The notes under the pieces are model-generated. The model searched no databases. It saw only the letters and a list, made by a program, of their open reading frames with translations, and had not been told where the DNA came from. This document shows, in pieces, positions 32,999 through 45,098 of a DNA stretch of 64,000 nucleotides; the first letter of the stretch is position 1; each line of letters starts with the position of its first letter. Made by a program: the position numbers and the translations under genes. Source of the DNA: Salvia splendens (Eukaryota > Streptophyta > Magnoliopsida > Lamiales > Lamiaceae). The stretch is from contig NC_056037.1 in NCBI RefSeq assembly GCF_004379255.2, positions 16,750,902 through 16,814,901 on the forward strand, in the 5' to 3' direction.

Positions 32999-33152
32999 TT
33001 TTGTGCAACAAAAGCTATGAATGCTTCAAGTCTGGGAGAAGCTGATCCTCAGGTATATTTGCTCGAAATTAGAATGTCACTATCATCAATCACTATTTTT
33101 GAATAATGAATCATATCAAACCTTGTAGGCTTCTGGTGCTTGGTTTAGCTGA
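32999..33152 (+). CDS. Candidate 3' end of a host gene (two exons)
   Basis: A possible acceptor (gatag|TTTTGTG) opens 18 in-frame codons (FCATKAMNASSLGEADPQ, 32999-33052). A CAG|GTATAT donor, a 76-bp T-rich intron and a TTGTAG|G acceptor follow. The second exon (33129-33152) gives ASGAWFS and TGA, in phase. The following sequence is UTR-like, holds hAT element B, and continues AT-rich after 35476. I do not recognise the protein. Everything upstream has been displaced by the gypsy LTR that ends at 32987. It may be the relic of a broken gene or a chance match to splice rules. Confidence 0.35.
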
Positions 33153-33204
33153 ACTGAATAGATAGCTCTTAAGCTCTTAAAGGTAGATGTAGGCATGCAC
33201 AAAC

Positions 33205-33690
33205 CGACCCGGCCCGGCTGTTAACCGGCGGTTCGGAACTGCCGGTTCATGAACCGGAACCGGGCCAGGAACCGGCGGGTTGAACCTGCAGAAGGGTCGC
33301 AGGGTCATAAGGGCCGGTTCAGGTTCGGCAATATCTTAAACCGTGAACCGGCGGTTCAAAACCGGTGGTTCGGCGGTTCGAACCGCCGGTTCAAAGGGTC
33401 GAACGGCATAGGGTTCGTAGGGGTTCAAAGTAGGGATTGGTATGAACCGGCGGTTCGCCGGTTTTGGGCGAAAACCGCCAGTTTTGGACGAAAACCGCCG
33501 GTTTGAACCGGCGGTTCCGACCGGTTTCCGCCGGTTCCGGAAGCTTTTCAGGCGTAGGGGCTAGGTGAGGTCAGAAACCGGCGGTTTGTGTCGGAAAACC
33601 GTGGACCAACCCGCCGGTTTTGTGGAAAAACCGCCGGTTTTGTGGTTGAACCACCGGTTCAGGCGGTTAACCGGCGGTTCGGCTGAATAT
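33205..33690. repeat. Left subterminal AACCGGCGGTT array, hAT B
   Basis: Tens of aaccgg, ccggtt and aaccgccggtt words, in both orientations, over about 480 bp. It matches the array of hAT element A in composition. Confidence 0.75.
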
Positions 33691-33817
33691 TTGAAAATTT
33701 GAAATTTGATTTTTTTTTTTATTTCTTCCAATATTACTCCTATAAATACCCCACTTCTCCTTCATATTTCCTTACCCCATTCTTGTGTTAACAATTTAGA
33801 TTTTAGATTAGCAGGTA

Positions 33818-34567
33818 TTGGATCCAAAATGGAAATTAGCAGGTACCTCTAGAATTTTAGATTTTTATTATAACAATTTGAGTTCAATTGATCTGAAGAG
33901 TTCAATTGATCTTGGTCCCCTTCAAGCAATCCAATCGGATACCAGTGACGAATTTGGAGTCGACCTCTCAGAAACCTTTCAAATAAACCTCCCGGACCGG
34001 TCAGTTGTGCAACAAAACCTCGAGTATAACTTGCGCTCTCTCTACACCGAATATGAAACCAAGTATAACACCACTCACCAAGTCAGAAGACCACCTCCTC
34101 CACAACATAACTATGGCTTTGCATTTCAAGCCGATTATGATGACCCCGACGCGCAATCCCAACTAGCCGACCTATACAACTACAGCACCGGCGGAAGGTC
34201 CTCAGGTATGGTCAGTGAATTAGATTTATATTTTGAATCACTCTTTTCCTTTGGTGATGAAGGTCCTACTCCTCCCGCCCAAATCGACGTCCTCGATTGG
34301 TGGGGAACCCACGAGAAAGATTTTCCCATCCTTGCTTCAATGGCCAAGGAGATTTTTTCTGTTCCGGCTTCCACCGTCGCCGTCGAGTCCGCTTTTAGTG
34401 TTGGCTCGCGCGTTTTGGATGAATCAAGAAGTAAGCTCTCGGTGAAAAATATGGAAGCCGTGATGTTACTTGATGATTGGGCCAAAGCTGACGTCCGAGA
34501 ACAAGAAAATGATTGGAATGATCGTCAAGAGGGATCACAAGATGAATTCACCGGGGATGAAGATTAG
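33818..34567 (+). pseudogene. hAT transposase C-terminal part
   Basis: An open frame of about 249 codons without the normal N-terminus. It begins at a likely deletion junction just after the 5' leader (DPKWKLAGTSRILDFYY). It continues through a variable region with a PPPPQH stretch and ends with the hAT dimerisation domain: LDWWGTHEKDFPILASMAKEIFSVPASTVAVESAFSVG, SRSKLSVKNMEAVMLLDDW. The C-terminal half has no stops. It lacks the BED finger and the first catalytic segments, so it cannot act alone, but a dimerisation-only fragment could in principle interfere with an active relative. Confidence 0.85.
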
Positions 34568-35264
34568 GCCAACCGTCAACCGCCGCCGGCCAAGCCAAAT
34601 AGGTAAGTAAGGTAAGAGAACTACGTGGACTTTGATTCCCTAATGCAAATGAGCAATTGGGATACGTAGGCACCTCAACTTAAATTTTTTAATTTAAGTT
34701 GAGTTCAAGTCCTTTTTCTTTTATTTCTTTTTTTTCCCATTAATTCCTACTTTAAAAATATGCAAATACAATTACATAATTGTATTTGTATATACTCTAG
34801 TCGATGAAGTATATTTCTCTATACGGCTAAATGAGGGAAACTTTTGACAATTCTACTAAAATTGTTGATTGTTAGACGAAACTCAACATTTAAAGTTGAA
34901 TTGCTAAAGGTGTCCTTAATTTAGTTATGTAGAAAGATCTTCTTCGCCGGTTAAGAGTATATATATAATACACTTATACGTTTAAGAACTTCAAAGTAAT
35001 TTCTTGTCATTTGTAATTAGTTCTTCACTAGTAGTCTCATTTGTATTTAAATTTTGTTTAAGACTTCAAGACCGACATATGTTTTCAATTTGTAATTGTT
35101 GTAACTTGTAACGTGTAATTTGTAAACATGCAATTTCAATAAAATTGCAACTTTAGCCGTATTTTTTTCAATTTTATTTACTCACATTGCATACAAAAAC
35201 AAACTTGAAAAGTGTAATTTAATTTGATTAAAATTGAAAAGTTGAAAAATGCAAAAAAAAAAAA

Positions 35265-35460
35265 AATCGTCGAACCGCCGAACCGGCCCGGAACCGGCGG
35301 TTCAAGCCGAAAACCGGCGGTTTTGAACCGCCGCGTAACCCGCCGGTTTTTTGAACCGGAACCGGAACCGCCGGGAGCTAGGCGGGCCGGTTCAGGTTCG
35401 GCAATTTCTCGACCCTTGAACCGCCGGTTCGGGCCCGGAACCGGCGGTTTACGACCCTTG
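35265..35460. repeat. Right subterminal AACCGGCGGTT array, hAT B
   Basis: About 200 bp of the same words as the left end, ending 8 bp before the right terminus. Confidence 0.75.
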
Positions 35461-35476
35461 TGCATGCCTAGATGTG

Positions 35477-38250
35477 GTTCTTATTCAATCCATAAATGTG
35501 GTTCTTATGATCAACTCCTCTAGCCTTGCAGTTTGAGATATAATTGTAAACAGAAAATTTTCATCTTCTACATTGTAACAGCTTCAGTTTATAAATATGA
35601 AGAACTCGTATACATTGTATGTATGGATCATATGAAGTTTATATCATGAGTTACAAGGACCATCTGCAATAAGTCATTGCTTCCTTTAAATAACATGATA
35701 ATTTGTTCTGATTTGAAATATGGTGTTCTGCCAAAGTATATCAGCTCGAAATGGTCAGTGGCTCAAAACACTAGGGTTACATATACGAGATTGGTGTGGT
35801 GTGTCTTGTAGGTCAATACTTGATTCACACTTATTTTCTCACTACTTTGATAATTGTCTTCTTGTTATTGCTAGATGACTCACACTGTATCTACCCAATT
35901 TCTTCAGGATATATATATGACATTTTTCGTTTTTTTTGACAGCGTATTTTGGATTATTTGGATGAATTCGAATGTGGATTTTCTAGATTCTCAATTCTAT
36001 ATATGTAATTGGCAATATCTTTGATTGTATAATTGGAGACACTTTTAAAAACACTTCGGGACACTTTTTTATAGTGTCTTAATGTTAGGAAGGATGTGAA
36101 AATTGAGACGCTTTTATGAATTGCTTTGAAGAATATGTTGGAGACGCAATTTAAAAGCGTCTCCAAATTAATTCACCAACGCTTGCTAATTGCGCCCTTA
36201 TTTTTATTTGGCACACCACTATTAAGGACGCTTTTTGAATCGTCGGTGAAATATTTAGAAACAAAAAATAGCGTCCTGAATTAATTAAAAAATGTCCTTA
36301 GATGTCTCTTTTTTTATAGTGATAGGGGTTCTTTATTTATTCCGTGATAACCGGATCTTTCAACTTATTGAATAAATGATAAACATCTTACCAACTAAAC
36401 TGCACTTTATTGTAAATTGAAATACCTTGATTGCCCGAAAGACGTTATTTGATTGCCAATAAATAATTAAATTGGGGCAATTAGTTAGGGGTAGAAAAAT
36501 TTAATAAATAAAAACATTGTTAGACTAACTCACGAATCAAACAAATGAAATTGGCGCATTAGTAAGGGTTAGAAAAATCCAATAAATAAAAACACTGCCT
36601 AATTCACGTAACAAACAAAAAAGTAGGAATATGGTCGTCTGCTTAACTGGCAAGTCAAAAATCTATACCAATATAAATATATAATACATGTAATATAAAA
36701 AATACTACTACATGAAATTCAACCTTTCAAATAGTGACATAAATTCAAGCATATGACCTCATTTTAATTTTTTTTTTTCTGAAATTCTGTATGCAACTTT
36801 GCAGATTATTCAAATTGACGAAATTGGAGTATCAATTAGGCAAAATAGATCTGATTCTGGTCACCAAAGTACAGTTTTTGAAAAAAATTGGAAAAACGGG
36901 GATCAGATTTATTAAATTGCTGATGTTTAAGATGAAAGTCTTAAACATAAAAGTGCTACATGAGAATTAACCATAAATTTACTAATTACCAATTATAAGC
37001 GCATTTTGATAATTCAAGGCATATATACAATGCTAATAGACTTTTATTTGTTATAGTTTAAGAATTCATTTCTCATATAATTTGATGTGTTTTGAATATT
37101 TATTGTCAACCTAAATTAAATTGAGAATAAATGGAGAATGAGAGAGATGACTTACGAGAGTCCATAATACGAAAGAGAAGGAAATGGCCCTTCAAATAAA
37201 AAGTGAAAAAAAAGTCTGAAAATAATACAAAAGCACCTCAAAATAATATAATTAAGTCTTTATGGTATTTTCTTTTACCATCTACAATTCTTCTTAAAGC
37301 TCTAAGCTCAATTAATCATGAAGGATCAAGAATTCTAGGAAGACGGAGACAACAAATCTTTTCACAAGAGTTTATCTAGTTTGTTTTTATGTTTATCATT
37401 TTTTTCAATTATTAATTTTAAGCTACTATATGTCTATGGATGGTTAAACTTATTACACTCACATTCTACATTTATTTAATAATAGTATAGTATAAAAATG
37501 AAATCTAAATTCTACTATTTTTTTAAAAAAATTAAATAATTTCTTTAAACTCGGTGACAAATCAATACATGTTTTTAAATAGACAATAAAAAGAGTAGAA
37601 TTCTGAGGACTGTGAGTAATTGACTCAAGATATGTTTCTGATTATTTATCTAATTTCCAGACTCTAATTAATAGTAATTCATAACGATTATGTATGAGAT
37701 TCTTCGATTAATAATTGATTGATTATTTGTGTTAACTCCAGAGCTAAGTATTTACAATTTTTACAATTTGAACATAGAAAATATTAACACCAAACCGATA
37801 ATAACGATGTTTGGCACCAAATGTAGATATTAGTGGATTTTAGGAGTGATAGGAATTCATGGATTTCATCCTAAAATCAATTCATGGATTCCATCCTAAA
37901 AGGAAATGATTCAATTTAGTTGGGACATCCAAAAAAGAATATGACTAAACTTAGTTGGGACAAAGGGAGGAGTAGCAGTATAATCTTTTTGCTTAATGGA
38001 TTAAATCTAATAATCATAAGATGAAACAACTCAATTATAGTTCCAGCGTTGCAATTTTGCGTTGACTATGGCAGCTGCTGCTTCTTCTTCTTCTTCTGAA
38101 ATTGTATCGTAGCACCACTCCTATTCCAAGCATTGTTCATCCATACTTCCACATTCTTTTGTTTATTACTACAAGCTGTAAATTCCAAATCTTGAACTTT
38201 GGACTTTTTGTAAAGAAGTGGATGTATTTCAAAAGTTGTACTCTCAACTA
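35477..38250. other. AT-rich intergenic stretch, no gene
   Basis: No convincing coding region. 36040-36321 has several gcgtc/gacgc words and ends tttttttatagtg, like the right end of a CACTA element, but no left end or duplication was found. 37830-37980 holds two partial copies of a ggattccatcctaaaa phrase and an agttgggaca phrase. 38066-38250 has a short minus-strand frame that runs from the MITE; I cannot assign it. Confidence 0.5.
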
Positions 38251-38503
38251 CTTCATCCGTCCCTGAAATTTTGTCACATTTTTTCATTTCTGTTCGTCCC
38301 ACAAAATTCGTCGCATTTCACTTTTTACCATTTTTAGTAATGGACCCTACATTCTACTAACTTATTCTCAATCACATTTTATTATAAAACTAATACTTTA
38401 AAATAGGACTTACATCCTATCAACTTTTTCAACTCACTTTCCATTACATTTCTTAAAACCCGTGCTCGGTCAAACTGTGACAAGATTTGGTGGACGGAGG
38501 GAG
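38251..38503. mobile_element. Stowaway-type MITE
   Basis: 253 bp flanked by TA (38249-38250 and 38504-38505). Its ends are cttcatccgtcc...ttttgtcaca and tgtgacaagattt...ggacggagggag. This is the CTCCCTCCGTCC terminus of Tc1/mariner-derived Stowaway MITEs. No coding capacity. Confidence 0.85.
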
Positions 38504-38808
38504 TATAACTCTTGTATTTCTATTTTCCAACAATTATAATTCACAAACTTAAATTTCCTTGCACTTTAATTCCATAAGGTAAAATAACCAAATAAAAATA
38601 GGGTTCTTCATTAACATTAAATCCAACTTAGCACCTGCAGAATAAAGCTAATCGTTTCTTCGTCTTTTTTTTCTTTGTACTTCAAAATCTGTGCACGAAA
38701 ACTCGGGGTTTTACAAGACCAATCATGGAAATTGGAATCCTTTTTTTTTAATAGCTAATTAGAATTGATAGAGAAAATGTGATGACTAAATAGGTTTACT
38801 TAGAGCAT

Positions 38809-38965
38809 CCACAGTGGGGCGGACGATAGTTCGCCCGATGCATCGGGCGGGCTATCGTCCGCCACTGTAGCCATGCGGACGATGCCCAATGCATCGTCCG
38901 TGCCCTATACATCGTCCGTGGACGATGGCGTCGGAACACGCATCGTCCTCCCCACTGCGGGTCAC
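38809..38965. repeat. Subterminal fold-back of Harbinger 2
   Basis: Inverted words (cacagtggggcggacgat against atcgtcctccccactgcggg, plus an inner gcccgatgcatcgggc palindrome) within GC-rich catcgtccg repeats. This is the same layout as 2279-2444 in Harbinger 1, although the sequences have diverged. Confidence 0.65.
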
Positions 38966-39126
38966 CCGGGCGATGCAACGCATTTTCCTTTTTTTTATTT
39001 TTTTTCCAAATTTTTATCTATTTAAACCCCATTTCTCTTCCATTTCCCACACCAATAATTATCTCCCATCTCTCACTTTCCCCACACACCAGTATTTCAC
39101 TCACAATCTTTCTCACTAAAAAAAAG

Positions 39127-40190
39127 AGACCCGGCGACGACTGGAGTACCTCGGAGGGCATTACTCCAGCCTTATTCGATTGCGTTCATGAGGTTGCGGC
39201 GGAATGCTTGGCCGAAATAGAGCGCGAAGCGACGGAGCAGGCCCAGGCGGTGCAGATCCCACGTCCGATTCGACGTCGGACGTTTGTCCGCCGCGAGCAC
39301 GACGTAGCTCACCAACGTCTGTTCGCAGACTTTTTTGATGAGCAACCACGGTGAGGCCCGACGGTTTTTCACCGCAGTTTTAGAATACGGCGGGATCTTT
39401 TTCTCAGCATTGTCCAAATGTTGGAGGCACGTGATGAATACTTCCAGTATCAGGAAGATGGCATCGGCAGACCCAGACTTACGCCGTTGCAGAAGTGCAC
39501 GGTTGCGCTCTGGCAGTTGGCCTAGGGAGCATTGATTGTATGCACTGGGAGTGGAAGAATTGTCCGACGGCGTGGAGAGGCCAATTTACCAGTGGATACA
39601 AGGGCAGCCGCCCGACGATGATCCTCGAATCCAAAGCTGACCATCGGCTCTGCATCTGACATGCTTACTTCGGTGTATCGGGGTCGAACAACGACATCAA
39701 CGTCCTTAACTCATCCAACCTCTTCACCGAGCAATGCAATGGCAACGGCCCGACCATCGACTTCACTGCCAATGGATGCCAATATCATATGGAGTACTAC
39801 TTGACCGATGGCATATACCCGAGGTGGCCTGTTTTTTTAAGACGATCAGTTGCTCAATGGGTGAGAAGAGAGTTTTATTCGCACAAAAGCAGGAGGCTGC
39901 GCGGAAGGATGTGGAGCGGGCATTTGGTGTGCTCCAAGTGCGATGAGCAATAGTGAAGGGTTCGACGCGGTTCTGGTACAAGGACGTCATCGCCGATGTC
40001 ATGTATGCGTGCATCATCTTGCATAACATGATAGTCGAACACGAAGGTAGAAGAGTCACCGATTGGGGCGATGATGAAGGTGGATCTAGCTTCAGCACGC
40101 CCCCCACGTTCGAGGATTACCGATGGGCTTCAATGAGGTTCTATCTAGACAGTGAAAAGAAGTTGTGGAAGCTATGAAGAAGAAAGAAGA
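39127..40190 (+). pseudogene. Harbinger 2 transposase, deleted and broken
   Basis: Remnants of the DDE transposase seen in Harbinger 1: a HDVAHQRLFADFFDEQPR-like segment near 39298-39350, RDEYFQYQEDGIGRPRL near 39430-39480, the first catalytic segment GSIDCMHWEWK near 39530-39555, YLTDGIYPRW near 39795-39830, and ARKDVERAFGVLQVR with VMYACIILHNMIVEHEG at 39890-40050. About 200 bp present in Harbinger 1 are missing at 39521, where cagttggcct joins agggagcatt. There are stops near 39350 and 39658 and frameshifts. The C-terminus continues beyond Copia B at 45749. Confidence 0.85.
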
Positions 40191-40795
40191 CATGCTAGAG
40201 ATGTATTTGGAGAAAGCTTTCAATTCCACATTTTTTATATCTTCAAATGTAACATGATAAAATACATGTATTCTCCATTCGAATGATCTAGAACATTGTA
40301 CTAATCTACTTTTATGCTAAGTTAAACATGCTTTACTATCTTAATCAAAACAAACTCTGCAAACTCTCTCTCTTCTTCATTCTATTGAGCAACACGTCTC
40401 TCCAAGTACAACGGTGGTCCTCCACCTTAGCTGGCATGCTTGGCTCAATCACAGTTGTAGCTCGTGTGAGCTCTCTGATTGGTTCTTTTGATGTACCAGC
40501 CTTTGTCCTCTCTTTTGTCTTATCTATCACCTTGGCTCGTGTGGAGTTGATCACTTGTTTATCACGTGCATCTTGCTTTGTTGCCATACACTGATCACCA
40601 TGGTTCGTAATCTCAGCATTGCTTGCAGTAGCTTGATCAACTTGGCATGCAGCGGCTTGATCAACAGCTTGATCAACTTGACGGTCCAGTGATTTGAGAT
40701 GCATTATGCCAAGTTGATCAACGGTTTGATCAACTTGACGGTCCAGTGACTTGAGATGCATTGCAGCTTGATCAGCTTGACGATCACTTCTAACA
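40153..40795 (-). repeat. 3' LTR of Copia B, with TTGATCAA palindromes
   Basis: 643 bp. The U3 part (40630-40790) contains about six copies of a tgatcaa/ttgatca palindromic core and two copies of a longer unit (cttgacggtccagtga.ttgagatgcat). The pol frame runs without a stop from RNase H through this part of the LTR to 40345, encoding repeats of DRQVDQ and VDQA. Confidence 0.85.
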
Positions 40796-43700
40796 CACCC
40801 TCTCAATCCGAGGGAGGCTAAGGACACCACTCCTAATCTTTCCCTTAGTTTCACGAAGGGTTGATGACTCATTGGTTTAGTGAATATATCTGCTATTTGA
40901 TCCCCGGTTGGAACATGCCTCAACTCAATCTCCTTGCTCAGAACCTTATCTCGAATAAAGTGGATATCCATCTCAATGTGCTTAGTTCTTGCATGTAAAA
41001 CAGGGTTAGAAGCCAATGCAATTGCACTCAAGTTGTCCACCCAAATCACTGGACTCCCTTTCTTCTTAATCTTCAATCCACCAAGCACAGAAGACAACCA
41101 ACTCACTTCAGCAACTGCTTGAGCTAGGCTCCTATACTCAGCTTCTGTGCTGGATCTAGCAACCACAGTTTACTTTTTAACACACCATGAGACAAGGTTC
41201 CTTCCATGATAAGCACACACTCCTGTGGTGGATCTCCTATCATCTAGGTCTGCTGCTCAATCTGAGTGAGAGAATGCACAAACTTCACCAGTAGACTTTC
41301 TAATTTGAATTCCATAATCTAAAGTCCCTAAAAGATATCTTAAGATCCTCTTCACAGCCCTCCAATGTGTGTTTAATGGTTCAGCCATGTACTGACTTAC
41401 CTTGTTGACAGCAAAATTGATGTCTGGTCTGGTAATAGAAGCATATTGCAGAGCTCCTGCAATGCTTCTGTAGAGTTTTGCATCAGAAATTGGTTCTCCA
41501 GAGTTTTTGCTTAATTCTGCGTTGGAAATCATTGGAGTTGGACACCCTTTAGCTCCTGTCATGTTAGCTTTCTTTAAAAGATCTTTGATGTAGTTGGATT
41601 GGCAAAGATGTAGACCTCCATCACTAGTCTTGACAACTTCAACTCCCAAGAACAAGCTCACCTCCCCAAGATCTTTTAATGAAAAGCAATAGTTGAGCTG
41701 AGATATCACCTTCTGAATGGAGTCTTGAGAAGTCCCTGTGATGAGCATGTCATCTACATAGATAAGCAAGTAGATAACCTCCCCACATCTCTGTCTAATG
41801 AACATGGAAGCATCAGATTTGGATTGGGAGAAGCCAAGCTTGATCAGAACAGAATGAACTGTGAAGAACCATGCTCTAGAAGCTTGTTTTAGCCCATAGA
41901 TTGCTTTGTTGAGTTTGCACACCAAGTAAGGACCCTCTTGTTCAAAACCAACTGGTTGCTTCATGTAGATGTCCTCCTTAAGCTCACCATTAAGAAAGGC
42001 ATTATTCACATCAAGGTGAGTTACTGCCCAGCCAAGAGACACAGCAAGACTGAGGATGATTCTGATTGTAGTAGGCTTCACAACTGGGCTGAAAGTCTCA
42101 TTAAAATCAAACCCAGGCTGTTGAGAGAAGCCTTGAGCAACCAATCTAGCTTTATATCTAGCAATGACACCAGACAAGTGAAGTTTAATCTTGAAAACCC
42201 AAGTGCACCCTATAAGATTCTTGCCTGGAGGAAGTGTTGTTAATATCCATGTTTTATTGTTAAGAAGTGCATTAAATTCACAAAACATAGCAGCTTTCCA
42301 CCAAGGAACAAGTAAGGCTTCTAGAGCTGATTTAGGCAGATGAGACGACACAGAAAGAGTGAAGACTCTAGGCTTAAAAATTTCAGATTTTGACCTGGTT
42401 GTCATTGAATGAGTTGCCTGAGTGACTGCTGGAGTGATTGGAGGAACATCATGAGGTGAGGAATCAGGTGACTGAACAACAGGTGATAGCTGTGGTGAGG
42501 AACTATTGACAGAATCTGTACCAGATGAGTGATCTGGTGCAACATTTTCTCTATGAGGTGAGACAATAGGTGCAAGGATAGGAGGCATGGAAGAATGATC
42601 ACATGATGATGGTGGTGGAGCAACAGTGGCAGTAGAAAATGGAGAAATTTGAAATGGAAAAACAGTCTCATCAAAGATGACATCTCTAGTCACTATGACC
42701 TTCCCTTCAGGTATAAGAACTTTGTATCCTTTGTGAGAGGGGCTATATCCCAGAAAAGTCCCCTTAACAGACCTAAATTGAAGTTTGTGATTATTATAAG
42801 GTCTAGTATAAGGAAAACATAAACAGCCAAAAATTCTGAGTGCTGAGTAGTAAGGTTTGGATGACATAAGATTAATGAGATAAACAGTTGTGACAAAGGA
42901 ATCATCCCAGAATCTATGAGAAAGATAAGATTGAGCTAACAGGGCTAAGCCAGTTTCTACAATGTGTCTGTGTTTTCTCTCAGCCAAACCATTTTGTTGT
43001 GGTGTGTATGGACATGATACTCTATGAACTACCCCACTCTCTTTCAGAAAAGGAACTAATCCTTGATACTCACCTCCCCAGTCTGATTGAAGGATCTTAA
43101 TTCTTGATCCTAGTAGGTTTTTACTCATAAGCTTGAACTGTTTAAAAACAGCAGTGAGATCACTTTTATTTTTGAGTAAGTAAATCCAGGTGAATCTAGA
43201 GAAATGGTCAACAAATGAAACATAATAAGAATATCCATTTCTAGATTTAACTGGAGAAAGCCCCCAAAGATCACTATGAACAAGTTCAAGAGGTGCATTG
43301 TGTTGTGAAGCAGAATGTGGATATGGTAATCTATGAGCTTTAGACACACAACAAGGATAACAAAGTGAAGTAGTTTTCATTGAATAATAGGGAATATTAC
43401 AGCTGTTGAGAGCAAGTTTAACAACATCTAAAGTAGGATGTCCTAGTCTACTATGCCATAAAGACAAAACAGAACCTGAAACTTGATTGGAACTACTGCT
43501 GGATTGTTTGCTCAAGCTCAGGGAATGGACAACTGGACTCTCTGGACTGGAGGAAGCAATGGGGACAGGCCCACGCTTGATTGGGGTATGATCTACCAGG
43601 AAATGATAAAGGCATTTTTCAAGAGTTCCTTTGAGCACTAAATCCCCAGTGCTCAGGTCCTTGATAAAACATAAACTTGGATGAAATTCAAAGAAGACAG

Positions 43701-44031
43701 AATTGTCTTGAGTAAATTTGGAAACACTCAGTAGATTCTTGGTGATGTTAGGTACATGCAAAACATTTTTAAGATGAATCTTTCTAGAGAATCTAGTTGA
43801 GTGAGATTTAAATGCACTTTCCCTAATATTTACTATATTAACAGCAGATCCATTACCAAGCAAGAGAATCTTACCTCCTGTGTATTCAGTGTTTATGTTA
43901 AGATTGCTCAAGTCATTGGACACATGGTGTGTTTCCCCTGAGTCTGGATACCAGCTTGATGATGCATTTGATCCATAGCTAAACTCTGATGGAGTTCCAA
44001 CAGAGAAGGATGCTGAAGGAGACCTAGGCAC
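40345..44031 (-). pseudogene. Copia B pol (protease remnant, integrase, RT, RNase H)
   Basis: 44031-41257 is one open block of 924 codons. It begins with a protease-like WYPDSGETHHVSND, in which the usual A of DSGAT is E. Integrase follows: the GAG-pre-integrase zinc segment LWHSRLGHP...CYPCCVSKAH, then HSDLWG, QSDWGGEY and QQNGLAERKHRH with D, D and E present. About 15-20 residues typical of the family seem missing before YSALRIFGCLCFPY. RT has LDVNNAFLNGEL, YGLKQASRAW and YVDDMLITG. RNase H is split off by TGG-to-TGA and CAA-to-TAA changes (about 41254 and 41168) and continues as SSTEAEYRSLAQ, HIEMDIHFIRDKV to 40345. An otherwise well-kept pol, silenced by a few point mutations. Confidence 0.9.
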
Positions 44032-44071
44032 TAACTGTACAAGATGAGATGAAGGATTGAAGAATCATTGA

Positions 44072-45023
44072 TTATGTTGTTGTGGAGAACTTCCTAAACT
44101 GGACTTGAGGTGGTGTGAAGTTTTGCTCGAACCTAGGCCAACATTTTGCTGCAGAATGGTCAGGCTTCTCACACAACTGACAAACAATTTTGTTGTTTTC
44201 TCGGCCAAAGCCTCTGCCACCTCTTCCTCCTCTCTGAAATCTTCCTCCAAAGCCTCTTCCATTTGCTGCTTCAAATCTGTTGTTGTTGAAATTTTGAGAC
44301 TCCCTCTTCTGCCCAGACTGCTGCTGGATAAGATTCAATGATGGTTGTGATCCATTTGTGCTAATAGAACTTGCTCTAGTTGACTCCATTCGTGACTCAA
44401 AGCTGAGTAGAAATGCACTGACATCTCCAAGACTCCAAGGATCTGATCTGGAAGTTACTGCACATACGGCAGGATCATAATCCTGCCCAAGTCCTCCAAG
44501 GATGTGAAGAACTTGCTCAGCTTCTGAGATTCTACAGCCCACTAAACCAAGCAAGTCAAAATATGTTCTCATCTTGCCTAGATAATCAGTCATTGACATT
44601 CCATCTTTCTTCAAATTCTGCATTTGTTGTTGATATTGCATCACCTTAGCTGTGGAGCGGCTTGTAAAGTTAGTCTCTAGAGCACACCATATGTCTCTAG
44701 CAGATCTGAGCCCTACCACAAAGGTTAGAGCATTTTCTGATAATGAAGACGAGCCATCCAGCCACTCTCCTATCTTGTCTTTGCCAACTTATGAAAGCTG
44801 GATTTGAGACCATAGACTCTCCATCTTGGTCTGGAATCAATTGTGGAGGGGAATCAATGTCCCCTGTGATAAATCCTTCAAGGCCATAGCAATACACCGC
44901 AACATCAACTTGTTACTGCCACATAAGAAAGTTTCCATCAGTTAGCTTCACTGAGATTGGAGGTAGTTGAGAAAAGATTGGTGGCAGTGTTGCCACTTGA
45001 ATAGTTTCATTGGTTTCTGCCAT
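44072..45023 (-). pseudogene. Copia B gag
   Basis: Starts at the ATG at 45021-45023 (MAETNETIQVATLPPIF), reads KLTDGNFLMWQ, and meets a TAA near 44913. It continues in pieces with the gag domain (SARDIWCALETNFTSRS, MQYQQQMQNLKKDGMSM, LGLVGCRISEAEQVLHILGGL), a Gly/Arg-rich linker and a CX2CX4HX4C zinc knuckle (CQLCEKPDHSAAKC, about 44140-44185). The frame also shifts near 44700. It then runs towards the protease start. Confidence 0.85.
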
Positions 45024-45086
45024 TTTTGGTAGTGAAAAGTAAAACAAAAAAAACAAGAGTAAGAGAGCCAGGATCAAAAGAATCCT

Positions 45087-45098
45087 GCTCTGATACCA
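45087..45098 (-). promoter_or_regulatory. Primer binding site of Copia B
   Basis: tggtatcagagc on the minus strand, directly after the 5' LTR. Initiator Met tRNA type. Confidence 0.9.

Larger units (their letters stand above)
33192..35468 (+). mobile_element. hAT element B, internally deleted
   Basis: The termini GGCATGCAC (33192) and GTGCATGCC (35468) are perfect inverted repeats. They are flanked by tagatgta (33184-33191) and tagatgtg (35469-35476), an 8-bp duplication with one mismatch, as expected of hAT. The ends could be placed a base or two further out. Both subterminal zones are packed with aaccggcggtt-type words. A TATA box (tataaatac, 33741) and a remnant transposase lie between them. 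The BED finger and most of the catalytic domain have been deleted. Confidence 0.85.

Noticed and set aside
36040..36321. CACTA right end (ttttatagtg)
   Set aside because: The left end was not found, and the motif is short and AT-rich enough to arise by chance.
37830..37980. A second Stowaway MITE
   Set aside because: Only an agttgggacaaagggaggag-like end is present; no paired terminus flanked by TA.
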